Positions 8,408-16,066 of a stretch of 17,127 nucleotides of DNA are shown here, in pieces (the first letter of the stretch is position 1; each line of letters starts with the position of its first letter). The DNA is from Crocinitomicaceae bacterium (GTDB lineage: Bacteria; Bacteroidota; Bacteroidia; Flavobacteriales_G; Salibacteraceae): contig JAAZVO010000026.1 in assembly GCA_018623405.1 (NCBI GenBank), positions 1 to 17,127 of the forward strand, in the 5' to 3' direction. The translations under genes were made by a program, and so were the position numbers. The notes below the pieces were generated by a model. The model was not told the DNA's origin. It was given only the letters and a program-made list of their open reading frames with translations, and did no database searches.

Positions 8408-9784
8408 CTATAATTCATAATCTCTTCCAAATGTTAAGTTTAATCCGAACCTTAAGTGGGTATTTTTTACATTGTACGGTTGAAATGCCACGAAGGCATT
8501 GTCTGTAATAACATAAATCTGTATTGGAGCCAAATTAAAAGAAAGCCCTACTCCAAGGTTTCCTAAACTTCTTCCATAAACTGAATAATTTAAACTAGTA
8601 CTAAAGAAATTTCCTACCGTGGCGCTTAATGAGGCACTTAAAGATGTTGAAAGGTCTCCTTTAATAAATTGACTTCGAGATAATACTCCAAGCCTAACCC
8701 TGTTGGTTAAATTATAAGTTACCCCAGCATAAATTTGAGGACTAAGAGGAGTGGAAAAACTTTTATTTGGTAAAGTATCAAAATCAGTAAAAAAGTTTGT
8801 CGCAGAATCAACTAGGTTTTGAAGTCCTGATGCACTAGTTTCTCCAACAATAGGATCAACAAGAGAAAATAAATCTACGCCATCAAAAGTAAATTCCCCA
8901 CCTTCTAAAGTGTAGGTTTCCAAATCATCCCTCCAATTTATTGAACCAAGATCTATTACAGATCCTGAAATGTTAAAAAGGTCAAAAAGTTCGTAATTAA
9001 ATCCCGCATCAATACTGTAACCCTTATTGTTTCCTCTAAGTAAATAATCTAAAATATCATCTGTTGACACTGAACCGCCACTAGAAATATCAGAAATTCT
9101 TCTAATTCCTGATGTGTTTACTTCCATACCGGCATCTACGGTTAATGAATAATCAATTGGGTCTGTTGCTATTCCTAATTGCGATTTGCTGAAATAAATA
9201 GCTTCTCCACCATAGAGGTAATTAAATCTTGCTCCCACGGTTAAATTTGGACCAATACGCCTAGCCCATCCTAAACCTATTTTCCTGTAATGAATAAAAT
9301 CTAAACCCAAACCATTAAAGCTAATTCTTTGACCAAGGTTTGACCCTCCATTTCCAAACCATAAAAACTCAAATAATCCTCTAGGATAAAAAAACCTAGT
9401 ATCAAATACTTCAGTAATCCCTATAGAAAAATAATTATTGGCAGCTTTAAACCCTAATGAGAATAAATCTGTTCGTGTATAGCTCGAAATAATATTCCTA
9501 TCAGACATCCTATCAATTGCATTATCAAGATCAATTTCTAAGCTATCATCATCTGTAAGCCTTACTGCGTCGCTGTAAGCAAAACCGCTATTACCGAAAC
9601 TTAAATAAGTTCCACTAATAACCGGTAAACCAATATTCACCTTACTTAATGGAAATGCCGAAGGGTTAACTGTAGTAACCTGAGGAATAGCCCTCATTTG
9701 ATACAATGTAAAATCGTTTTGTGCTTTGGTTGAAATACCAAAAGCAACAAAAAATGCGAATAATGTAATTTTTATGCTTTTCAT
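8408..9784 (-). CDS. DUF5723-type outer-membrane beta-barrel protein
   Basis: A 458-aa exported protein with a signal peptide (MKSIKITLFAFFVAFGISTKAQ). The mature start (FTLYQMRAIPQVTTVNPS) and many alternating strands fit the DUF5723 family of Bacteroidota outer-membrane proteins, which resemble PorP/SprF/PorV barrels. Strand-like stretches include YFSIGITEVFDTRFFYPRG, VGARFNYLYGGEAIYF and the terminal HLRFGLNLTFGR. The molecular role of the family is unknown. The ATG at 9784 is preferred over the upstream TTG at 9814 because it places the signal peptide at the N-terminus and leaves 10 bp after the preceding stop. It is the middle gene of a tight trio with the putative lipoprotein and TPR-CHAT, so it could anchor, export or be cut by the peptidase; that link is inferred from position. 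Confidence 0.84.
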   Translation of the reverse strand: MKSIKITLFAFFVAFGISTKAQNDFTLYQMRAIPQVTTVNPSAFPLSKVNIGLPVISGTYLSFGNSGFAYSDAVRLTDDDSLEIDLDNAIDRMSDRNIISSYTRTDLFSLGFKAANNYFSIGITEVFDTRFFYPRGLFEFLWFGNGGSNLGQRISFNGLGLDFIHYRKIGLGWARRIGPNLTVGARFNYLYGGEAIYFSKSQLGIATDPIDYSLTVDAGMEVNTSGIRRISDISSGGSVSTDDILDYLLRGNNKGYSIDAGFNYELFDLFNISGSVIDLGSINWRDDLETYTLEGGEFTFDGVDLFSLVDPIVGETSASGLQNLVDSATNFFTDFDTLPNKSFSTPLSPQIYAGVTYNLTNRVRLGVLSRSQFIKGDLSTSLSASLSATVGNFFSTSLNYSVYGRSLGNLGVGLSFNLAPIQIYVITDNAFVAFQPYNVKNTHLRFGLNLTFGRDYEL

Positions 9785-9794
9785 AATTTCAACC

Positions 9795-11450
9795 TTAAAT
9801 GTCGGATGACCCAACTGTTATAGCTCCTTTTAAGTTAACACCTATCTTGATACCCAAGCCGTAGTCGTTAAAAAGTTTAATACTTTGATTTGGGGCGTTA
9901 TAAGTTTCAAGCTGAGCTGAAATGATCATTTTATCTGAAGTGACCATGCTTTGAGCTGTTTGTTGATTTAAAACTACTTGAATTGTTTGATCTTCTAATG
10001 TAGTTTGATCGATTTTTCCGTTGGCACCGGGAACTCCTGAAACAAAAATTTGATTGTTATCTAAAGTAATTAAAGAGTCTAACACTTGGCCCGCATTATT
10101 ATTGGCTTTACTATCGTATAAGTAGATTTGAAGTTTTGCATCTAAAGGCAAACCATTAGTGGTAATGATATTAACCGTAGCCGATTCGAGTTCTTCTACT
10201 GTTTGCCCTAATGAAAACTCAACTGTATCTTGAATTTTTAATGTATCCACAAATCCTTCTAAAGGTAACTCAGCCCTAGCTTTAATTTTAAATATTGATT
10301 CATCAGAAATAAAATTATAGTTTGGACCTCCACCGGGGTTTACTTCTCCTACAACATCGTAAATCAGGTATTTTGGAGTTGGAGATAATATTTCAATAAT
10401 AGAAGTATTGTCTTTATTCACCTCTAAAGAGGTTGCAACTGTATCATCAATTTTTACCGGTGAATTAATTGGAAAAGGATTCGGAAAGGTTTGAAAAAGT
10501 ATAGGATAGGTTTGATCTACTACTTCGTTATATGAGTACAATTCATTGAATAAAACTCTAAACGGAAGTCCAATTCCATTATTTATTTCGAAAAATAACT
10601 TGGGATTTGTTAACCTTACTTTTCCTTTACTTGAAACCTGACCAAAAATTGAAATCTTTAAGGAGTCTTTAGCAATTGGAATTTGTTGACTTCCAAAATC
10701 ACCAATTACGTGCTTAATTTCAACATCCTGTAGGGTAAATCCATAATCTAATTTATCGTTTTTTCCAAGTTGATCTCCTGCATTGTAGTTTATAGTAGCA
10801 TCGTAATCTAAGGCAAACCTATCATCAGCTAAAGCTCCCTTTGTAAAATCAACCGTAGCTCCGGTAAGATCTACAGTAAAAGTATTAGGTGAATTTGAGG
10901 GTATAGATTTACTTACACTGTATGTGCTCCCATCTGCAAGGATTATTCCCGGAAGGGTAAAATCAAGGTCAATATCTGGAGTAATACCCGGAAATGATGG
11001 ATTTAGCTCAATTAAAAGCTTTCCACTTTTAAGTTTAATTTCCCTTAGCTTTTGATCTTGTGGTGCCGGATAATCAATATCTACTTGATCGGCATAGTTT
11101 AAGCTTCCAGGCACATTAAAAGTTAAGGTTCCCGGAATGCCCGTACCTAAGGAATACTCCATTTTTTGTTCTAGTGGTGGCAATAATTGAAATGGATTTA
11201 CTTCAATTAGATTATCTTCATACACTAAGGTGATTAAACCTTCTGCATCAGTTTGAATAAGGTCTAACTGATTTCGGGCTAAAATGTCGTCCATTCCTAA
11301 TCTAGAGTTAACTAAAGGTAAAGCCAATTGCGGACTATAGGTTACATCCTTTAATTTATCGAACTCAAAATAGCGGCGCTCGCAATTGTAAAATAGTGCT
11401 AAAAAGAAGAAAACCACGGAAAGTTCCCCTAGGGTTTTGGTAAATTTCAT
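9795..11450 (-). CDS. Putative lipoprotein, beta-rich, first gene of the CHAT trio
   Basis: A 551-aa protein of a family I do not recognise by name. The N-terminus has a hydrophobic stretch (LSVVFFFLALFYN) ending in Cys23, which looks like a lipoprotein signal although the lipobox (FYNC) is non-standard. The body has almost no other features: long beta-strand alternation, many Asp/Asn/Pro/Thr, and a conserved-looking start to the mature domain (YSPQLALPLVNSRLGMDDIL). No membrane segments follow. The residues after the Cys (ERRYFEFD) are not the acidic tract that marks surface export in Bacteroidota, so a periplasm-facing outer-membrane location is likely but inferred. The ATG at 11450 is used instead of the TTG at 11471, which falls inside the candidate promoter. 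The DUF5723 gene starts 10 bp after its stop. Confidence 0.78.
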   Translation of the reverse strand: MKFTKTLGELSVVFFFLALFYNCERRYFEFDKLKDVTYSPQLALPLVNSRLGMDDILARNQLDLIQTDAEGLITLVYEDNLIEVNPFQLLPPLEQKMEYSLGTGIPGTLTFNVPGSLNYADQVDIDYPAPQDQKLREIKLKSGKLLIELNPSFPGITPDIDLDFTLPGIILADGSTYSVSKSIPSNSPNTFTVDLTGATVDFTKGALADDRFALDYDATINYNAGDQLGKNDKLDYGFTLQDVEIKHVIGDFGSQQIPIAKDSLKISIFGQVSSKGKVRLTNPKLFFEINNGIGLPFRVLFNELYSYNEVVDQTYPILFQTFPNPFPINSPVKIDDTVATSLEVNKDNTSIIEILSPTPKYLIYDVVGEVNPGGGPNYNFISDESIFKIKARAELPLEGFVDTLKIQDTVEFSLGQTVEELESATVNIITTNGLPLDAKLQIYLYDSKANNNAGQVLDSLITLDNNQIFVSGVPGANGKIDQTTLEDQTIQVVLNQQTAQSMVTSDKMIISAQLETYNAPNQSIKLFNDYGLGIKIGVNLKGAITVGSSDI

Positions 11451-11468
11451 TCTTTGGGTTTTATAAAT

Positions 11469-11500
11469 CAAATCTAATTAATTGGATTTTACCACCTCAA
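11469..11500 (-). promoter_or_regulatory. Bacteroidota-type promoter in front of the lipoprotein-DUF5723-CHAT trio
   Basis: On the minus strand, TAGATTTG (11476-11469) matches the Bacteroidota -7 box TAnnTTTG exactly. A TTG (11500-11498) lies 21 bp upstream, inside the 17-23 bp spacing known for the -33 box. The -7 box is 18 bp before the ATG at 11450, giving a short leader. The -33 element overlaps the stop codon of the upstream gene (11497-11499). This would let the trio be transcribed apart from rnhB and the DUF3352-like gene. It is a consensus match only. Confidence 0.55.
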
Positions 11501-14223
11501 TTATTCAGTGAATACATGAATAATTTTCCGACTGACGTTGCCGTAACAAGGTTGAGGTTTCCATCCAAGTTAAAATCATCAATACATACCAGAGAGGAGC
11601 CTGTAAAGGGGTAGTTTTCTATAAGCCTCCCAAATTGATTTATCAAAAATACTCTTTTTTCATTTGGTGCCACTAGAGCAATAGTTACCTTGCCTTGAGC
11701 ATCAACAAAGGTTTGAGGTGGTAAAAAGTAGCTAAACTCAGTTTCTAGTTGATTAGACAATTCTAATTTTTTATTGAAAATATTTACCTGGCCGTTAATT
11801 GTGGTAATATAAAAGGTAGATAAATCTTCTCCTTCAAAACCAAAGCCTGCATTCGCATTTTTACCCGATTGAGTTTGGGTTTGAGTAAAGGTTTCGAGTT
11901 TATCGTTAAAGTGAAGTTTATGGACATTTCGAAGTGAGTCGAAAGCAATTAATGCAGTGCTTGAAAGCTTTTCACTTGGTTCAATAAATAGTTCCAAATT
12001 ACTATCGAAAGGCAATTTATTTTTAAAACTCAACCTTCGTTCTCCTCTTCTATTTAGAGCAGTTACCTCGCCATCGGCAAATACACAAACTATGTAATCT
12101 TTACGGTTTTTTTGAAAATATTGTATTTCTGAAACAGGATTCTTTGTGGATTCATATTTCCATCCTGATACTTTTTCGCCTAAAATATTGTAGTTTAAAA
12201 TTTTTCCGTCAACCGTTGGCACTAACAACCTATATTTTAGATTATTGTCGTAATCTAGACACTCAAAACCACTTGTAATACCCTTTACTTCAATAGGATA
12301 GTTTTCTACAAATCTTCCTTTTCTATCTAGCAGATATACGGCGTTTGAAGTAGAAAATAAAAGTTGATACTTATTGTTTTGATAAGCATCTACTTGGTAT
12401 ATTTTAGATATTATCGGGTTGTCTAACTTTTTTTCCCATAAAACTTTTCCTGTGTTTGAAATTAAGTAACAGGTATTTGATGAATCTTGGATAAAAATCT
12501 CTTTTGCTTTGGTGTAATGATTTGTAAATGCAAATGGTTTTGTTATTAGTGGAGATGGCAACTTTATCTCCCACAAAGACCCGGATTCTTGCTTATAACC
12601 TGGGTTGTGATTTAAAAACAAATTAGCGTAGGACAGATTATTTTTTGAGGTTGATACTTGGATTGAAAACGCCTCGAATTGCCTAAAAAATGAATCGTTT
12701 TCTTTCAAAAATTGATCTGCATCATCATTAAAAAGCCCAGAAAAAAGTTTTGCCGATCTAGCCAAATTGAAGTACAGAAACCAATTACTTTCTGAACCCA
12801 AATTTTCTTGAAAGGCATTAAAACTTATATCCTTTGCTAAAGTATTGCCTTGATAATATTTTATGGCAATATCTTTTAAAACAGTAAGGTTGTTTGAGAA
12901 GATTTGGTATCCGTTTAAGGTTAAAAAGAAATTATCATCAATTACCCCAAAAGCATCGCCATAAATAACCTTTAGTAAATTAGGGTTTTTAATTTTGAAA
13001 ATACCCTGCTGCTCATCTTCTACCTCAAAGGAATCTACCTTATTGGAAAAAACCGAAATCTTTTTTAGAAAAGCTTCAGGGTTTACACTTTTAAAATATG
13101 CCAATGCATTTTTTTGAGGAGACGACAACAATGGCTCTAAAACAGCAAGCCCAAACTCGTTTTCAGTGAACTCGGACAACGCTTCAACCGGTAAAATTCC
13201 AATTGAGTCTTGCAAGGCTTGGAGTTGTTTGTCGTAATCGAATTTTTGATTTGTGAGGTCTAATTCGGTTAAATATGCTTTGTAGTAAGATTTAAAAGAA
13301 CTTACACCGTAACTAGTAATAAATGCTGTATTTTTTGGTAACACATTTAGTATTTCTTGACTTTGCGGCTTTTGTGATTTAAATCTATTTAAGAACAACC
13401 CTGTAGAATCCTCAGTATTAAAAAAGCCATTTAACATTAGGTTATTGGGTTTTAGAAACAAATCAAAAGCAGCCCAACTAGAGAAGTTTATAGGGGTCTG
13501 AAACAAGTTATTGTTTGGTTTAAAAAAATCAGAAAGCATAGCCAAAAAACCTTCAGAGTTTACATAGAAGTTACCATCGTTGCCTTTGCCTCTGGTTTCA
13601 TAAGCTTTAATAAAATCTTTGTTGTTAAGCAAGCTTGCTTCACTATTCAACTGCTTAATTGCATCTTCTACCAAAATGGCATTTGTAGAAAACGATAAAA
13701 CATCTTTATAGAGGCTGTAAGAAAACTTCGCCTTATCTTTTTGTTGGGTATAAATAATAGCTTGGTCAAACTGCTTTTGTGCTAAGTAAAATCCATCAAA
13801 AATTGATGTATTTAGGTGGTTTATAAAAGACTCAGAACCAATTTCGGGAGGAAGGTTTAAGGTGTATAAAAGATCAAACGTTTTTGCTCCGGAGCGCACT
13901 AAAGAAACCAAAACAGGCCACTCATTAAACAAAAATGCTGTGTTAGGCGATTTTCTTAATGTACTATCAAAACTTACTAAGAGACTATCGTAGTCACTAA
14001 AACCATTAAAGGTTTTAAGCTCTTTAAATATTAAACTAGTACCGGATTGCTTATGCCAATTTTGCAAAAAATTGTTAGACTCAAAAACTAACACTGCTGA
14101 TTGTGGAATGGCATTTATTGGAGATGTAATTTCTCTTTTTATGGTTCTTAAGTAGAAGTACCCCGAAATAATAGATCCTAAAAACAGGATAATAACAATA
14201 AAGAAAAGCCAACGTCTTAGCAT
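11497..14223 (-). CDS. Membrane-anchored DUF3352-like protein with C-terminal beta-propeller
   Basis: About 908 aa from the ATG at 14223 (the frame extends to a TTG at 14247, but the ATG puts RR and the anchor helix at the start). A single N-terminal helix (WLFFIVIILFLGSIISGYFYL) should anchor it in the inner membrane with the rest in the periplasm. Residues ~30-540 look like a DUF3352-type region (PINAIPQSAVLVFESNNF opening). Residues ~555-905 contain repeated beta-propeller blades of the form 'hydrophobic strand, x-G-x-turn, strand' (GKVLWEKKL, LLDRKGRFVENYPI, NILGEKVSGW, LNRRGERRL, LINQFGRLIENYPF). The chain ends with an FG-GAP-like DDFNLDGNLNLVTATSVG. Function is unknown; a periplasmic scaffold or sensor is possible. 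It follows rnhB after 65 bp and precedes the trio by 46 bp. Domain naming is moderate. Confidence 0.77.
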   Translation of the reverse strand: MLRRWLFFIVIILFLGSIISGYFYLRTIKREITSPINAIPQSAVLVFESNNFLQNWHKQSGTSLIFKELKTFNGFSDYDSLLVSFDSTLRKSPNTAFLFNEWPVLVSLVRSGAKTFDLLYTLNLPPEIGSESFINHLNTSIFDGFYLAQKQFDQAIIYTQQKDKAKFSYSLYKDVLSFSTNAILVEDAIKQLNSEASLLNNKDFIKAYETRGKGNDGNFYVNSEGFLAMLSDFFKPNNNLFQTPINFSSWAAFDLFLKPNNLMLNGFFNTEDSTGLFLNRFKSQKPQSQEILNVLPKNTAFITSYGVSSFKSYYKAYLTELDLTNQKFDYDKQLQALQDSIGILPVEALSEFTENEFGLAVLEPLLSSPQKNALAYFKSVNPEAFLKKISVFSNKVDSFEVEDEQQGIFKIKNPNLLKVIYGDAFGVIDDNFFLTLNGYQIFSNNLTVLKDIAIKYYQGNTLAKDISFNAFQENLGSESNWFLYFNLARSAKLFSGLFNDDADQFLKENDSFFRQFEAFSIQVSTSKNNLSYANLFLNHNPGYKQESGSLWEIKLPSPLITKPFAFTNHYTKAKEIFIQDSSNTCYLISNTGKVLWEKKLDNPIISKIYQVDAYQNNKYQLLFSTSNAVYLLDRKGRFVENYPIEVKGITSGFECLDYDNNLKYRLLVPTVDGKILNYNILGEKVSGWKYESTKNPVSEIQYFQKNRKDYIVCVFADGEVTALNRRGERRLSFKNKLPFDSNLELFIEPSEKLSSTALIAFDSLRNVHKLHFNDKLETFTQTQTQSGKNANAGFGFEGEDLSTFYITTINGQVNIFNKKLELSNQLETEFSYFLPPQTFVDAQGKVTIALVAPNEKRVFLINQFGRLIENYPFTGSSLVCIDDFNLDGNLNLVTATSVGKLFMYSLNN

Positions 14224-14288
14224 ATTGTGGGTAAAAATATCATTCAATCATCCGCAAAACAGTCAATTTACAAATGAGTTTTAACAGT

Positions 14289-14888
14289 TTATAGTTGAAG
14301 TTTTAATTGGTTTGGCAAAAGTTGAAAACTCATTCTATGGTGGGGTGTTGTCCCATTATTTGCTATTGCTTCTCGATGTTTTTTTGTTGGATAACCTTTA
14401 CTTTTTGCCCAATCGTATTGGGGATATTTTTTATGCAAGCCTTCCATTATTTCATCTCTGTACGTTTTTGCCAATATGGAAGCTGCTGCAATATTCATAA
14501 CCTTACCATCGCCTTTTACCACACACTCAAAAGGTGTTTTTCCGTAAGGGTTAAACCTGTTACCATCAACAGCAATAAATTTTGGTTGTGGCTTTAGCTT
14601 TTTTAACGCCAAATGCATTGCTAGAAATGAAGCATTTAGAATATTAATCTCATCTATTTTTTGAGGCTCTACAATACCAACTCCAAACGAAACGGCTTCT
14701 TGTTCAATAACTGTTCTGAGGTAGTTTCTACTTTTTTCAGTAAGTTTTTTTGAGTCGTTCAACAATTGGTTTTTAAACCCTTTTGGCAAAATTACCGCAC
14801 CTGCCACTACGGGGCCGGCCAAACAACCTCTACCTGCCTCATCGCAACCTGCTTCAAAATCTAAATCTGATACTTTTTCAATGAGCAT
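14289..14888 (-). CDS. rnhB: Ribonuclease HII
   Basis: A 199-aa cytosolic enzyme of the usual length. It cuts the RNA strand of RNA-DNA hybrids and removes single ribonucleotides misincorporated into DNA. The catalytic acidic residues are all present: Asp16 and Glu17 in CDEAGRGCLAGPVVAGAVIL, Asp108 in AVDGNRF and Asp145 in AKTYRDEIM. The GRG motif (19-21) that reads the ribo-deoxy junction and the SKGYPTKKH tail motif with its conserved Tyr are also seen. It is preceded by a GT4 gene and overlaps it by 11 bp, which fits transcription in one operon. The ATG at 14888 is the natural start because the catalytic motif follows by 15 residues. Nothing looks damaged. Confidence 0.97.
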   Translation of the reverse strand: MLIEKVSDLDFEAGCDEAGRGCLAGPVVAGAVILPKGFKNQLLNDSKKLTEKSRNYLRTVIEQEAVSFGVGIVEPQKIDEINILNASFLAMHLALKKLKPQPKFIAVDGNRFNPYGKTPFECVVKGDGKVMNIAAASILAKTYRDEIMEGLHKKYPQYDWAKSKGYPTKKHREAIANNGTTPHHRMSFQLLPNQLKLQL

Positions 14889-16002
14889 AATGTGTTTTTT
14901 CGATGCTTTTCCAAAGTAAATCGGCAGTTTTATCCCAACTAAAGTTATTTAGCCTAGCCCTACCCTTTTCAATCATTTCTTTTTGAAGCGCCTCATCAAA
15001 CAAAACTTTCTTGTAGATATTCGAAATATAAGCGGCATCATCAGGGTAAACTGTTAATGCTGCATCACCTGCTACCTCTGGCATTGATGTGGTGGTAGAT
15101 GTTATTACAGGAACTCCTGCTGCAAAACCTTCTAAAATGGGAATTCCAAATCCTTCAAAATGGCTTATGTAGGTTAATAACGAAGCAGACCCTATAATTT
15201 CTTTCAACTTATCTTGTGGTTGGTGACCCATCAAAATAATGTTGTTCTTTTTTCTTCTATCAACCCAATCAGCTAAATGATCGTTCCACATGGCTTCACC
15301 TACAATAACAAGCCTGAATTTATCATCGTAATACCTGTTGAGCATATCAAATGCTTTAAGCTGATTTCTTAAGTTTTTTCGAGGATGAATGGAGCCAATA
15401 AATAAAATGTATGGTTTACCATTCGAAATTTTCTTTCTTACTTCTTGCTGTTTTTCTATCGGTAAAGGCTCATAAATGGTATTGTAACCATTGTAAACAA
15501 CATCAATATTTGAGTCATCAATACCATAGGTTTTCGCAATATCTTGTTTAGAGTATTCAGAAACGGTAGCAACCCTTTTAGCTTTTTGAGCAAACTGAGG
15601 GAAATATTTTCGGTAGTATTTGCTGTAATTTTTTGGTAACCACTCCGGGTGATGTTCAAAGTTTATATCGTGAATTACAGGAAGCTGCTTTACATTAGCA
15701 GAAAGAGAAAGGTAACCATCAGGAGAAAGAAAAACATCAGGTTTGCATTTTTTTATTGCCTTAGGAATGGTGTTTTCAAACCAAAGCTTCCATAAAAATG
15801 GTCGTCTCGCAGGCCACCCCATTTTTATTCTTTGAATGTTATCAGCAAAAACAAAATCGGAATGGGTTTTCCTATCAGAAACAAAAATAAACTCATCATT
15901 AGGGCGTTTTTGGGTAATACGCTTCATGGTTTCAAGGGTAAACCAACCAATGCCCTCTAACCTATTTTTAATTAGTAATCTAGTATTTACCAAAATACGC
16001 AT
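14878..16002 (-). CDS. GT4-family (GT-B fold) glycosyltransferase
   Basis: A 374-aa glycosyltransferase that should move a sugar from a nucleotide-sugar donor onto a lipid- or glycan-linked acceptor at the inner face of the membrane. The N-terminal GT-B half starts with MRILVNTRLLIKNRLEGIGW. The C-terminal half carries the family signature: YILFIGSIHPRKNLRNQLKAF around residue 200-217, and the E-x7-E motif Glu283/Glu291 in EGFGIPILEGFAAGVPVITS. The donor and acceptor cannot be read from sequence. It is divergent from a polysaccharide flippase across 64 bp and overlaps rnhB by 11 bp. A role in surface polysaccharide assembly is inferred from that neighbour. Confidence 0.94.
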   Translation of the reverse strand: MRILVNTRLLIKNRLEGIGWFTLETMKRITQKRPNDEFIFVSDRKTHSDFVFADNIQRIKMGWPARRPFLWKLWFENTIPKAIKKCKPDVFLSPDGYLSLSANVKQLPVIHDINFEHHPEWLPKNYSKYYRKYFPQFAQKAKRVATVSEYSKQDIAKTYGIDDSNIDVVYNGYNTIYEPLPIEKQQEVRKKISNGKPYILFIGSIHPRKNLRNQLKAFDMLNRYYDDKFRLVIVGEAMWNDHLADWVDRRKKNNIILMGHQPQDKLKEIIGSASLLTYISHFEGFGIPILEGFAAGVPVITSTTTSMPEVAGDAALTVYPDDAAYISNIYKKVLFDEALQKEMIEKGRARLNNFSWDKTADLLWKSIEKTHYAH

Positions 16003-16051
16003 GCAGCGAAAGTATTACAAACCATTGTGAACCTCTGCTAAGTGTTTATGG

Positions 16052-16059
16052 TATTTTTG
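16052..16059 (+). promoter_or_regulatory. Weak TAnnTTTG-like box before the flippase
   Basis: TATTTTTG matches the Bacteroidota -7 box and lies 7 bp before the flippase ATG at 16067. The nearest upstream TTG (16025-16027) is 24 bp away, slightly outside the usual 17-23 bp. A start here would give a leaderless or nearly leaderless transcript. It may well be a chance match in AT-rich DNA. Confidence 0.25.
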
Positions 16060-16066
16060 AACGCTC

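Noticed and set aside
8407..8430. N-terminal extension of the TPR-CHAT frame to the TTG at 8430
   Set aside because: The signal peptide begins at the ATG at 8406, and the extension would overlap the DUF5723 gene. The ATG at 8418 remains possible.
9785..9814. TTG-initiated extension of the DUF5723 gene
   Set aside because: It would overlap the end of the upstream gene and bury the signal peptide; the ATG at 9784 fits better.
11451..11471. TTG-initiated extension of the putative lipoprotein
   Set aside because: It falls in the candidate -7 box, and the ATG at 11450 gives a normal signal sequence.
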